64,000 nt of DNA from Panorpa germanica (taxonomy: Eukaryota; Arthropoda; Insecta; Mecoptera; Panorpidae). Position numbers and translations under genes: made by a program. The DNA lies in the NCBI GenBank assembly GCA_963678705.1, contig OY783220.1, forward strand, positions 6,221,001 through 6,285,000, read 5' to 3'. The notes below the pieces were generated by a model that had not been told where the DNA came from, searched no databases, and saw only the letters and a program-made list of their open reading frames with translations. Below are positions 48,001 through 60,330 of this stretch, one piece after another. How positions within the stretch are numbered: the first letter of the stretch is position 1; the number at the start of each line of letters is the position of its first letter.

Positions 48001-51000
48001 TTAATCTTAAAGAAAATCGTAATTTTCCATAGACATGTGACTAATTTAATAAATATACGATTGCTTAAGTTCTCTCTGTCAGAAACATTACCCTTTTTTT
48101 AAGATTATTTCATATAGAAATCTATAAATATCAATAAACACGGGATCATCCCGCAAGTTCCTGAAAATTTCGGGACCCAAAAAACTGATCAACCAGGGGT
48201 TTCGTCGAATAAAGAAAGTATAATGTTAACAACAGTACAAAGCTTACATTACAAATGACATTGATGTAATATACCTAATAAAGTTCAAGATTCGGATGTA
48301 AGCACCCTACAAAGGTGGTCTTTTACTTAACTTTAAAGCGCGGCAAACCACTGAAACTTCGCTGCCTCTACGATTTCGGCTACGATGGGTTTCGTTGGAT
48401 AGATATTTCAGCATTGCTAATTTATCCGCAGTATACAATCTAACTCTAAACAATAGTACAAATTACTATTGTACAACAAATCTTTTAGATAGAAAATATT
48501 TTCTTGACAGTACTGGTATTTCCAAAACCACGATCTAACCTTTAAAAGTCGTAAGCGGTTTATTCAACAATTAGCGACACTAATTATTCGCACAGCAAAG
48601 ACACAATTGTAAATCCTTGACATTTCGACACTAAATGACAAAACCATGGACCAAGTAATTAGATTTATGAATACGTTTTTTTTATGGTAACCATTTTGTT
48701 TGTTGAAGAACACATAAAAATGTTAATACTTTACCTAGAAAACTTAGTTACGATCGCTGAATACTATATTAATTATTAAAATGCAGATACGAATACAGTA
48801 GGATATCTATAATCCGAACCATTAGAAGCCCATGGCAGAGAATTTTCATATCAACGACTAAACTGTGAGCAAAATTCATTCATAGATTTTAATAAATATG
48901 ATTTACAATGGAGTCCAAATTGTTTACTGAGCGGGGATGACTTTTACCGATCGAATTCCACCGATATTAGACAAGTTTAACTGCATTATAATATAGTTTG
49001 GTTGTCTTTATAAGCTGTCTGAGTATTACATCAGATAGAGGATACAATTTTACATATAATTGCATACTCAACTCGAATTTAGATTATTCAGAGATGTCTC
49101 TTCGCGGATATTTTCATTTTTTAACCAATATAATTCTATTGTTGCAGACCTTGAATAAACGCAATAGTGATAATCTCTTAGTTAGTCCGCTGAGTATTAA
49201 GCTTCTTTTAACAATGATGTCAGACGCTGCACGTGGAGAAACTTTGAAAGAATTAAGATCTGTTCTTCAGCTACCAGAAAATCCTCAAGCTACCAGAGAA
49301 AGAGTAAAGACCGTCCTAGATTCATTGAAGGTAAATAAAAATTTATAAGCTGTATCATAAATTACATGTTAAGAATTATGACCATAGCTTATCAAATTAG
49401 AGGTGACCAAAATGGGGTCTTCTTCTAAAAATCTAAACTTCAGAACCAATGATTAAAAAATACGCATTCCAACTTTTAAAATCTCGCACTATATGTACTC
49501 AAATTATACTCGCGACTAAACTAAATAATACCAAACTCTTCAAACGTCCTCGTAAGTTAATATGAAGAGCTCAGAATTATATAAATGGTGGTGTGTCAAG
49601 TTTTTAAAGCGAATTCATATCATTCCTCAAGGTACAACACAAGGATTACACCTTAGAAATCGGAACACGTCTGTACCTTAGCGAAAACATCAGACCTCGT
49701 CAACGTTTCGCAGCTATTATCAAAATGTTCTACAACACGGATCTCGTTCCGCTAGATTATTCCAAGAAAGAAGAATCTGTCGAAATAGTCAATAACTGGG
49801 TAGGAAACGTGACCCATGGAAAAATAAAGGATTTGGTTTCCTCTGGTAAGTGCTAAAAAGATTAATTTACCTTCCAAATTATAGGATTTCTTATTCTATG
49901 TTATTTGTTTATGTTAGACGATCTTGAAAACGCGGTCTTGCTCATGTTGAACGCCATCTACTTCAAAGGATCTTGGAGACAATCTTTCCTTTCCAATGAA
50001 ACTAAACCTGGTAGTTTCTATTTGACACCAAACCAACAAATTACCGTGGACTTCATGTCAAGAACTGGACAATACTTCTTCTTGGAATCCAAAGAACTTG
50101 ACGCCAAAATTCTTCGAATTCCCTACAGGGTAAGTACATTAGATCTTAATTAAATATTGAATTGCCTGAAACGACATGAAATCATTACGTAAGTTGTGCT
50201 TATACGCACTAATTACTTATCGTTTTTATTTATCTAACTGCATATCGGTAAATTCTCGTGACCGGTAAAATCTCTTAGCAACCCTGATGTATACGACAGC
50301 TGGGTCACCTTCATGCAATGGCTAACCAATGGAATGATATGTTGTTAATAAGCAGATCGTGCGTATTTTCAGCACTACGCTTGGTTGACAATTCTTGAGG
50401 GGCAAGCACAGGAGATTAAAGATCTTCACTTAAATTTTATATAACGATTCACTTGTTTATTGGATCTAATTTAAATCACAAGTTTTGAATAACAATAAAT
50501 AATAATTAACACTTAAAATATAACTACTAATAAAATAAATATAACTAAATATAACTAAATATAGATAATGACAAAGTAACAGTAAAAGAGAGTAGTAAAG
50601 AGTAAGAGCTGCTAGTAAAGCAACTAATAAATAGTAAAGAGACTATAAGAACTGTAAGAACGAAGAGTAAGAGCTGCTAGTAAAGCAACTAATAAATAGT
50701 AAAGAGACTATAAGAACTGTAAGAACGAAGAGTAAGAGCTGCTAGTAAAGCAACTAATAAATAGTAAAGAGCAGCACTGATAACAGTGCAGTTACTTATA
50801 TAGGCCAGCAAAAGAAGAAGGGATTGTGACCAGCTGTAATCTGGTTGATAAAAGAGATCTCTGGTGGCGCAAATATAAATGAATTTGTCACAAAACAATA
50901 AATAATTTGAAATTAGATAAATACGTTAGAATAAATAAATTTAGCAACATTTTGCTGCTTACAGGAGCAAAATGTGTGTTCTAAAATTAACCATATGTTC

Positions 51001-54000
51001 AACATTTAATTTTTGTTTAGATCAAAAAACATAGATAGATTGTCTTCTATCCGCATCATCAATTTTAGCAATTAGCATCTTTCAAGAAACGAGTTATTAC
51101 GTTTTTAACACACATTTTAATTAGTTTATAGCAATAATTAAAAAAAAACCAACCAACTTGACGTCGTTTCTATCAGCTATCAAAGATATACTGATCAATG
51201 ATGATATATCAGACTCTAATATCATACCGATTATAGCTAGAAAATAAGCAGAATATTTTTACTAAATACTGTTTACTTAGTAAATAATAGTAAACATAAA
51301 GTGGATTTACAGTCAGTTGAAAGTAGTGGTTTCGCTTTTCTGTATCTATATTTCTATATGAGTGATAAAGACAAATATATAATTCAAGTTTATCGTCCTT
51401 GTTATATACACAGTAACAGAGGTAATATTTAATGTAATAATTGAAGTCATTTCTGGCATTTGTCGACAAGAGACTACAAAAACATATAGTGGTACAATGA
51501 GAGATGTGAAGGTCATCCAGGTCTGCTTTCAACTATTCATATATATTTAATAATGTAAATATTAAAACATGCATACAAAATCACTTGTGGAATTATTATT
51601 TACATTCTGCAGAATACATATGACTAAAAACCGATTGAGCTGTTAACTTTTTTGCCAAAATAAACAATATCAGTTCACACATACTAAAATTGTTCATATA
51701 TATAACTAAGAAACTGAGATAAGGTGTTCAAATGACGTCATCCATATGCATTACAAGAGTAATCTCGGTGCTGACTAATAGCAAAGATAATAGCAAAGAT
51801 AGATAATAGCAAAAACCACTTCCACTTTTGATACGATATACGTTTATATTTAGTACCGTGTAGAATACTACCAAAGTGACGTCACTGGGTGAAGTAGTGG
51901 TATTTTTCTTTATTTTTTATATCTCTTGGAAAAGCTTAACATTGACGGAATGATGTTGAACTACAGTGTTTTACGAAGCAATGGGCTTGTGTACTAATTT
52001 TTTAGTGGTCGATTTTTCAAGTGTTGATTGAAATTGATGTTAATAAATGTGTATTGGCGTGTCTATTTTATTAAATTTCTGAATGTTAAGGGAGATATAG
52101 CAATTACAAATTTGAATTGTAGTTTTAGCGCTAGAAATGGTCGGCCATATTTGTATGACCTGAAATGCAATTTAACGTCAGTTATTTGTTGAGTAGGTCA
52201 GTGCTGTAGTAATGTTTTGTAGCCATTGGTAGTCGAAATAATCAAGTCAAGTCAAAGAATAATAAGCTTGTATTTTATTTAAGCCTGTTACGGCAGACAT
52301 AATATTGGAATTTTATTGTTCTTCGAAATAGATATTTACATCTATTTTCTCTCATCTCTTATTGTTGAATGTGTTCATATGGTGTTGTCTCTATCCTTCT
52401 ACGACTTAGGACAGTTTAATTTTCTTGTTTAAAATAAAATTAAAATTTATTTTATTACAGTGTTACAACGCCTCAATGCCTTCGGTGACTTTGCTATTAA
52501 ATCAAAAGTTTCTATAAAATATATTTTAAAGAAATATATTCGATAAGGAATAAATGTAAAATCAAATGACAATTTCTTGTTATAAGGAAAAAAATGTCAG
52601 CTATAAGCTATTTATAATCGAGAATTTTTTTTTTTTTATTACCATGTTTAATCAAGCTAATGACAGTTTGATTACTATTATAATACTACTACACATTCTG
52701 TAGCTGTGGCAACATTAGTGACAACAATTATTGTGGTTGGAAAAACCAAGTTTCATCAAGTCACCGCACTACCTCTTATCTATCATCCGAACAGCAAACA
52801 TAAAACAGGCAAAAGAATAAAAAATCAATTGAAATAACCCGCTGTGTTGTTTTGTCATCGAATGACTGAGCTATCGGGGTCATCTATAACAGGTCTGGTC
52901 AACAGATGATTATTACAGGTTATATTTGAACCACAGCGGATTTATTTACGGACAGTAGAAACAGGTATCACAAAAACGGTTCAACAAATATGTTGGATTC
53001 ACCGGCAAACCAAGCATGTTCCCCGATCCATAGAACCGAAGTGTCCAACATGAGTTCACAAGCAAATAATTTGAAATAGAAATAAGAAAACTAATATTTA
53101 TATTTGTGTGAAAAAATATTATAATAATATTTTATTTTAATGTAAAACCAGTAGTTATTATTAAATCTTTGAAAGTTGGTTTTCTATTTTAGTTTTATCC
53201 CATTTTTTATAAGGGGATAATTAATTATGTTATGCTTTTCCAGAAGAACATATTAACTATCTCTTTTTTGGTGTACTCTTTTCTTTTACGTCCTCATGCC
53301 GGTTTCACTCCAGAGAGACAGTTCAATAAAACACGAACAAAAACTTGTTTTTTTGAACAAAAACACCAACGATTACACCAAAGAGACAGTTCTTAAAACA
53401 TTTTTGTCTTTTTGAAAACACGTTTGTTGTTGTTTTTTAGTCTGTTTGGTTTGAACACGCAGTTTTGTTTTTTGTGAACGTTAGCGCTTGTTACTTGTTG
53501 TTTATCATGTTTATAATTTTTATGGTACACACAGAAAAACACTACAAACATAATCAGTGTGTTCAGTGTGAACAGTCTGTTTTCGAAAAACAGAACTGTT
53601 TTAAAAGAAAACAAAATATGATTTTGTTAACATATAGTTAGAAATTAATATTTTTTAATTTTGTTAATATCAACGCAGACAATTTGGCCATCGCTGATTA
53701 AAAGAAAACAACAATTGTTGCGCTTGTTGAACACTGTAGCTAGGATCTCAACACAACTATTGTATTGTAATTATGCAGATGTATCCGCCTTTTTTCTGTT
53801 GCATTTAACAATCTCTTCTATTGTATAATGTTAATAAAACTCTAAAAAATGTTTTGATTATTGCCCTAAGATTTATATAAGGATTATATTTGTCTGCCGG
53901 TCATGAAATACATATATATGAACTCCGGAAGAGTCAGGTCTATGAGACATCAGTGATATTTATAAATATTTCTGTTACAGCGAAATCTATACATATATAA

Positions 54001-57000
54001 TAAATCTCTCATATTACAATACTTCCTGAATCAATAAATATTAATTTATGGTATAATTTCAGGGTCGCAAGTTCTCCATGTTCTTCATCCTTCCAAACAG
54101 CAAAGGAGGACTGTCTCAAATTATTGACGACATGACGTCTGTAGTTTTGCGTCGTCATTTATGGCTGATGGACGAACTCGAAGTGAAGGTTGAAATTCCT
54201 AAATTTAAATTTGATGTTACCTCACAGCTCTCGGAGACATTGAAAGAAGTAAGTAACTAATTATATCATTTCTACATATTATAGGTTGTTATAATTATGT
54301 AGAATACGCTGGTTTTTTAAATAATTATTTTAATTTATTCTACGATCTAAAAAACAATAATATTATAATTAATCTTTGTGTCATGTTCATTTCTTAATGA
54401 AGTCCAACAGCGAGACGCTAATGATAAATGCCGAAGGCACTAATTAAATACAGGAGCATTGAAAAATATTATTCATAATTATTTAATGAATCCGCAACGC
54501 TTCAAAAATAGACGTATATCTTTATTATATCGAAATTTGTAATACATTTACACAAAGCGTAAATATTACTAAAGGTGAAACGATAACGATACTTGGCCAT
54601 TTTTGTTTCGCGAAATATAGATGGCGATACTATACAGCAGGTTAAATATTATCAAAAAAATCATGTTTTCTTATGTTTAAATCGTTTATTCCAGAATACT
54701 CTATATATTTTTAAGTCTTAAGCGTAAGTTTCAGAACCATAATAAAGGTTATAAAATTTATGACAAACCCTTAGAAATGTTACCAGTCATATAAATATTG
54801 GAATTTAACTAGAAAATATAGCAATATTCATTTTCGAAACTTATTTTTTCGGTTCCAACTCATTAAAACTCAGTGGAAGAAAGCTTAAAATGTAGATACG
54901 TTATTCATCTAACTAATTGTAGCTTTATTTTTGATTCGCGTTTATAGTTACTTACATAAAACGATTTAAACATAAAAAAACATTTTTTTTTGATAATATT
55001 TAACCTGCTGTATAGTATCGCCATCTATATTGCGAATCAAAAATGGCCAAGTATCGTTTCACCTTAAAATAATTATAAAACTTATAAGCATGTTTAACAT
55101 AATATAAGTTTTTTTTTACCTATTTCTTGCTTCCTCTCTTTCTTCTCCAATTCTGTTACTATTTCGTTGTTCGCCATTCTTTTTTTCTTACACTCTCCCA
55201 TTTTCTTATTTTCTGACCTTTTTTTTCACCAGCCCGTTCTTTTTATCTTGTTATATCAATTCCTTTCCTTCAATATTTCCATATGTAATAGTATATCAAC
55301 AAAATATATTTGAATAAAAATTGGGTATAAAATATATAAATATTCAAATTTTATTAATAATTTATTCATTTATAATATTACTCTTTCAGATGGGTCTGAA
55401 TTCCTTATTCTCTGATTTCGCTTCACTTCCTGGTTTGGCCCGAGGTGTAAACCCATCGCAAAAACTGTCCGTTTCCAACGTATTGCAGAAAGCTGGTTTA
55501 GAAGTGAATGAGCAAGGCAGCACATTGTATGCAGCAACAGGTAAATCATTTTTTTATTATGTAAATTAGACGATTTTCAAGTATCATAAATTATGTGCTC
55601 AAAATCTTTTATATCAAATTAATTATAATAAACACATATATAATGTTTAATCATCCAAATGAGTTTGTGTCCTCATTTTTTAGTGGTCGATTTTTCAATT
55701 GTTGATTGAAATTGATGTTGGCGTGTCTATTTTATTAAATATCTAAATGTTGACGGAGATATAACAATTAAAAATCAACAATTAGTATAGCGTAGTACCT
55801 TGAATAATGTTATAGAACAATTTGTTAATCTAAGTTACGTTTATTTTACAGAAATTGTTCTAACCAACAAATTTGGTTCGGAAGGCAGCTATGAATTCAT
55901 CGCATCCCGCCCCTTCTTGTTCTTCGTTGAAGATGAAACAACTGGATCAATTCTTTTCAGTGGAAAAGTTGTAAATCCTTTATCAGGAAAAACTGAAATA
56001 TTAGACACGAAGAAACCAAATAAAACACCTGGTGCGTAATTAACAAACTAACTAATCTATAATCTAATAAGTATTATATTATCATTTCATGTCAATCATA
56101 TTTACATTTTACACTTTGATTTTGTATTTCACTTAATTTTATTTATGTTTATTTTTATGAAATGAAAGAAAGCTCATTTCTAAATAAGAAAAGACATAAC
56201 AAAATATGTACAATAAATTATCAAATAAATATAATCATTCAATAATATTTTGCTGTTATTTTCTTGGCTTTGCTTCAAAATCGCTTTGCTTTTATATATT
56301 AAGTATTATTATGAATAAAATGATATTGTTTATAATCGGAAATCGTAAGATTCATGTAATTTAATTAGTAATTCTAACATACTATGGCTAGAAATAGAAA
56401 AAATATACATTTAGTGACATAGAATATATTTTCCTTCTTTGTTTTCTTAACAAATTTATAAACGAATCATTTACAAAATTAATATATTAGTTATATATTC
56501 CTAAAACAATACAGTTGAAATATATTATCTAATTAACATATGTAAAGATGTAAAAGTTGTTGCCTGCTGTAGGGGTTAGATTGTACATAGCAAATTTGGC
56601 TTTTTCTTTTTAACTTTATTAGTTTTTTTGCTACTATATAAATTGAGAATAGAAAACTGACAACGCTGTTAATGTTACAAAATTAATTTACTTATATAAT
56701 CTGTTTGCGTCTGTAATGATATGATAATGATTCAAATATTGTTAGGCAGATTGTTTATATCTTAATCTAAAGTGGAAGAAAAGACTGCAACAATTAGAGG
56801 AAGAAATACCAATAACACAGATTCGTGTATATAATGTTTATCGAACATAACAAAAGTTACCTGTTACATAACCGATTTTACTAATATCTTTTTTAATTGT
56901 TTACCAAAAATCATGAATTATTTTTGCAATTGGTTTGACCTTTATTCGTTGTTATTGTTCGACCTAATTAAATTACTATTAAGAAAATTATTGATTTCTG

Positions 57001-58623
57001 ATTGTATTTTGAACATCTGTCTCGAATTTTCTTCATTCATATACATTCTGGACTCTGAGTCTATCACTTTACTTAAATGGGTATTATGAATTCTAAAAAA
57101 AATTAGACTAAGTCTATTTTTAAATTGATAAATGTAAAAAACATATACGAATACATACTTTTTAAAAATTCAAAGTAAATCTACTAGTTACGCACAAGAA
57201 ATTTTTAAATATATTAATCTAAAACGAAATATACACAATTTTAAAGATTTGTGATTTTTTAAAGTTATACATTTTACACATTTTAAACATATCTGCTACG
57301 TAATTTTTGTGTGGTTGCAATGTTTGTATTTTATTGAACACTTTGTGAAATTGTTTAAAACGTAAAAATTATTTTTATTTAGTCATCCCTATTTAAATCA
57401 ATATGTGCCAGTAATTAAATCTTATTAAATATTTCTTGGTTTGATGATAATTAATTTTACTATTAATTTTGATTTATATAATTGTTCCTTGTTATTGTTC
57501 TTATTTTTGTTATTATTGTATGGGGATGGTCAATTTAATACTCCACTTATTTGTGAGACTGTGTTAAACTTTAAAGTAGAACCTTCATCTTATGATAAAG
57601 TGTGTTAATGCGAAAAAACTGGAATACACTCTACTGAAAAAGTCGGTGTCGCAAGTAGTTCGTTTTGGAGTAAGATCAGCCTAATAGTATTAAGCGTACT
57701 ATATTCTAACATTTTTGATTAAGGGTTAAAATATTGAGTGAAACATTCCATATTTTTTCAAGAAAAGCGATACGTATTAAATAGACCACTCTATTAATGT
57801 CTACTGTTCAGACAAATATGTACAACTATTAATTTAATTAATAATATATAATGTAGTAGTCTTTAATAGTAACTGAAAAATAAACTATACAAAATTCTAA
57901 ATAATTTGGTTTTGGCATTTTCTCCTTTTTACCTTATAGATTTTATATTTACTCCTTTATTTATTATCATTTCTTAAGTGTCTGCCTTATAAATCTGAAA
58001 CTCTCAGTTGGAAATCTCTCAATTTATATAAACTTTCTAATTATTCAAGTTCATTCATGTTTAATATCTATGCAGTCATCAATCGATCTCTCATTGGATC
58101 TATATCTAGATCAACTGAGCCCTGAGGACAGGATTTTCTTCTACTGACATAAATACATCCGAAGCTGAGCATACTAAAACTTATTGCAAAAAAACGTATT
58201 GTATATATAATTACATGTATATATTATTGCTTTATATTATGAAGCGTTTCACAAGCGTGGGGACGCTTCATTAATCATTTTATAGCCCATATACTGACGC
58301 ACTTTTTTATACTTTTTACGTTTGCACATATAGGTTTAACAAATCGATTCAGTGATTTCGACAATGAACAAAGTAAAGACACAAACCCAACGCCTGCAGT
58401 GAAGCAACCAGTGCAACGACCTACAGCGCAAGGCCAAGGTAATAATAACAATATCAAGGGTGACAATCAAGGTGTAGCAACTAACCTACCTGGGCCTATA
58501 TTTCCAATAAGAACAATGCTTCCTATATTGGTGCCTGTACAACAAACTTCTATCAAGAAGGGTGGGGAACCCTCGACTGAATGGCAATGGCATTATATTT
58601 GTTATTATTGTGATTATGTGTAA
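45046..58623 (+). CDS. Secreted serpin with an optional C-terminal tail
   Basis: Serine protease inhibitor of the serpin family, extracellular. Exons, all in phase: 45,046-45,067; 47,697-47,881; 49,148-49,330; 49,632-49,845; 49,918-50,129; 54,063-54,248; 55,390-55,540; 55,852-56,039. These give 446 residues. Signal peptide MKSNLIFVTCLLCMTSVVFG, then about 45 acidic, Pro-rich residues, then the fold: NLLVSPLSIKLLL, VLLMLNAIYFKGSW, FSMFFILPNSKGGL, VEIPKFKF and SRPFLFFVEDETTGSILFSG. The hinge VNEQGSTLYAAT and loop EIVLTNKFGSEGS place Lys at P1 (trypsin-like target) if the loop has the usual 17 residues. Leu and Tyr at P12-P11 replace the small residues of strong inhibitors. If donor CCTG/gtgcgt (56,031) is used, exon 58,334-58,623 is added, giving 540 residues. 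Introns carry several MITEs. Confidence 0.93.
45998..46055 (-). mobile_element. Solo end of the MITE subfamily seen at 17,202
   Basis: On the minus strand it has a decayed CATTCTCACTTACTAAATT end and shares AAATGTAAGTTTCAGCT with 17,250-17,268. No partner end nearby. It lies in serpin intron 1. Confidence 0.45.
46905..47040 (+). mobile_element. Partial copy of the ACAGGTGCGAC MITE family
   Basis: Shares ACATTCAAAATCGC, CACCGACTTAGGATTGAAAC and CATAAGTAAGGGTTTTATTA with 35,785-35,900, ending with a decayed GTCGCACCAGTGTGCACC end. The left end is lost. In serpin intron 1. Confidence 0.7.
47307..47345 (+). repeat. Perfect 13-bp hairpin
   Basis: TTCACTCACACTC (47,307-47,319) and its exact inverse (47,333-47,345) enclose a 13-base loop. 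It lies in serpin intron 1, about 350 bases before exon 2. Confidence 0.75.
47536..47575 (+). repeat. GCTAGC cluster with inverted symmetry
   Basis: GCTAGC occurs at 47,536, 47,556 and 47,570 within a stretch that also reads ACTAGCTAGCACTTTAGTG. The motif is the core of the GCTAGCAAG repeat at the left end of the window. Confidence 0.45.
50601..50780 (+). repeat. 65-base tandem repeat, nearly three copies
   Basis: The string AGTAAGAGCTGCTAGTAAAG starts at 50,601, 50,666 and 50,731, exactly 65 bases apart; copies are virtually identical, so the array is young. It sits in serpin intron 5 inside a GC-richer block (about 50,270-50,990) that, read on the minus strand, has a TATATAA just upstream of the array. 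The block could be a non-autonomous element or an old LTR; no coding part is visible. Confidence 0.85.
51979..52340 (+). mobile_element. Left-half copy of the CAATGGGCTTGTGTCCT MITE family
   Basis: Follows the complete 59,692 copy for about 360 bases, including the GGCAGACATAATATTGGAAT segment; the right end is absent. In serpin intron 5. Confidence 0.8.
53290..53625 (+). repeat. A/T-run block with GAACAAAAAC and inverted CAGTTC motifs
   Basis: A dense set of AACAAAAAC/GTTTTTGTT strings with GAGACAGTTC twice on the left and ACAGAACTGTTTT on the right. It may be a decayed inverted-repeat element, but I could not fix its ends. Serpin intron 5. Confidence 0.35.
54573..55064 (+). mobile_element. 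Complete MITE, AGGTGAAACGATA ends of about 110 bases, TAA duplication
   Basis: A 492-base element; its left arm starts AGGTGAAACGATAACGATAC and the right arm ends GTATCGTTTCACCT. The arms match over about 110 bases, including ATAGATGGCGATACTATACA and GCAGGTTAAATATTATC. TAA flanks both sides (54,570-54,572 and 55,065-55,067), as in PIF/Harbinger insertions. It lies in serpin intron 6. A half copy is at 3,066-3,208. Confidence 0.85.
55656..55778 (+). mobile_element. Short left-end fragment of the CAATGGGCTTGTGTCCT MITE family
   Basis: Matches the first part of the family with a decayed start (CAAATGAGTTTGTGTCCTC) and loses the TTAATAAATGTGTA segment. It fills most of the 311-base serpin intron 7, ending about 75 bases before the reactive-loop exon. 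Confidence 0.75.
56032..58333 (+). other. Optional last serpin intron / 3' UTR of the short form
   Basis: If not spliced, this starts with the last codons and stop (56,037-56,039) of the short serpin and its 3' UTR; AATAAA-like signals occur near 56,210. If spliced, it is a 2.3 kb intron. No further exon was found inside. Confidence 0.6.
58334..58623 (+). CDS. Alternative terminal exon of the serpin
   Basis: Follows the acceptor ttgcacatatag and stays open for 290 bases in the phase set by the 56,031 donor. It encodes 96 residues starting GLTNRFSDFDNEQSKDTN, then Pro/Gln/Asn-rich stretches (AVKQPVQRPTAQGQGNNNN), then NLPGPIFPIRTMLPILVPV and a Cys/Tyr end HYICYYCDYV. The tail is not part of the serpin fold and I know no family for it. 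It has an open frame, matching phase and good splice signals, but no transcript evidence. Confidence 0.65.
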
Positions 58624-59691
58624 TAATGGCATGTCTTGAGTGGATTAATACATTTTTTTAATGTAATTTATTTATTAGTTTAGTTATATTTAGAATAGTT
58701 TAAGTATTTTCGGGTAGGTACAAGGTCTTACATTCAGTGCCATTATTTAGGCAATTTCTTTAATAATTATATCCCTCTAAATACAAAACGTAAATTTATA
58801 TATTATTAAATGTAATATTATTTACCTTTATTACTTACCGAAGTTTAACATACTTCTATATTACATTGTCATTAAAAAAATACAAAAGGCTTTAGAAATC
58901 TGGTACTAATATATTAATTTAATATGTAACATTATATAATCTTGCATTAAAAATCTTTATTAATGTTAGAAAATGTAAATTTATGTCAAAAGATAATATT
59001 TGATATATAATCTAAAAAAAAATTATGGAGCAGTTAAAAATTTTATGCCTTAAATAAACATAACTGTCTTTAGAGGGATATTATAATATAAATTAATTTT
59101 TACTGCCATTATTTGATTATTTTTAATAGTAATTATTATATTATTTAGATTTTTTGATGCATTGCCATCAAATTTAAATATTTTGAAGGGGAGAAAATGC
59201 TTATGTAATTTCATTCTAGTAATTAATAAACATAATTTTAAGTAAATTAATTTATCTTAACTCATTTATTAATGTTACTCCTTTTCTTATAATGATATCG
59301 TAAATGATTTAATTTCTCTTGGTGGTTTGTTTGATTGTAAAATGTATCTAATGTTTTTCTAATATATTTATGTAATTAAATTATTTTTATGGTTTTTCTT
59401 AATTTTATGCTTCCTAAGTGTAACCTTAACACCAATTTTATTTAAAGAATTTGGTTGTGTATTTAGTTGTAAATTGTATTAACATTATTGCTTATGATGT
59501 TCAGTCTCTTTTAATTTGTCACAATATTATAAATGATATTACCAGAGCCGAGCCGAGCTCGTGTGCATTTTGCGCCACACAAGAGCGTCTGAAGGGCACA
59601 AACGTAATTTATGAAGGCCGCTGGCATCACAATTTGATATTTATACACTGTTCTACGCTTGCTATATATGTACCGCAAATAAAACTTTTAA
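58624..59691. other. Gene-free sequence after the serpin
   Basis: 3' UTR of the long serpin form at the start, then AT-rich DNA without recognised features; the open frame at 59,451-59,744 runs into the MITE and is a chance frame. Confidence 0.4.
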
Positions 59692-60330
59692 CAATGGGCT
59701 TGTGTCCTCATTTTTTAGTGGTCGATTTTTCAATTGTTGATTGAAATTGATGTTAATAAATGTGTATTGGTGTGTCTATTTTATTAAATATCTAAATATT
59801 GACGGAGATATAGCAATTAAAAATTTGAATTGTAGTTTTAGCGCTAGAAATGGTCGGCCATATTTTTATGACGTGAAATGCATTTTAACGTCAGTTATTT
59901 GTTGAGTAGGTCAGTGCTGTGGTATGTTTTGTAGCTGTTGGTAGTCAAATAATCAAGTCAAATCAAAGAATAATAAGTTTTTATTTTATTTAACCCTGCT
60001 AAGGCAGACATAATATTGGAATTTCATTGTACCTTGAAATAGCTGTAAATAATATTTGATATTTTGATATATAAATACATATAGCAGAGATTTATGATCT
60101 GCAAGGTTGGTAACCTTACACAAGGATTGTGATGTCACATGCACTTGGAATGTGTGCAACGTTGAATCCCTTTAATAATTAAAGAGACAAAATGACTTTT
60201 TAATTGTTAATATCTCTTAACACATAAGGAGTTATTAAAAAATAATTGAACATCTGAGGTTCTAGTAACCCACTTTATCAATATATAGTACACTTTTATA
60301 GAAATTAAGACATAGGACACAAGCCCATTG
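59692..60330 (+). mobile_element. Complete MITE of the CAATGGGCTTGTGTCCT family
   Basis: A 639-base element with inverted ends CAATGGGCTTGTGTCCT and AGGACACAAGCCCATTG (17 of 17 bases), flanked by TAA (59,689-59,691 and 60,331-60,333). It is the reference for partial copies at 7,879, 36,826, 51,979, 55,656 and 63,898. No coding frame. The TAA duplication suggests a PIF/Harbinger relation, although the flanks of the other left ends are not TAA. Confidence 0.88.

Noticed and set aside
50601-50780. CRISPR-like array
   Set aside because: The 65-base units are head to tail without variable spacers, in a eukaryotic intron; it is a plain tandem repeat.
50270-50990. LTR or other promoter-bearing element in serpin intron 5
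   Set aside because: A TATATAA on the minus strand and a GC-richer composition are suggestive, but no terminal repeats or flanking duplication were seen.
51209-51532. 107-codon minus-strand open frame in serpin intron 5
   Set aside because: Tyr/Cys-rich without any motif, inside an intron of a well-supported gene on the other strand.
53290-53625. Complete inverted-repeat transposon
   Set aside because: Inverted motifs exist but consist largely of A/T runs; no consistent ends or target duplication were found.
55118-55250. LINE ORF fragment on the minus strand
   Set aside because: The pyrimidine-rich stretch reads as a Lys/Glu-rich peptide on the minus strand, like parts of the LINE tails, but the similarity is only compositional. 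It is also just before a serpin exon.
58275-58466. Minus-strand frame opposite the serpin tail exon
   Set aside because: It is the shadow of the Pro/Gln-rich exon on the plus strand.
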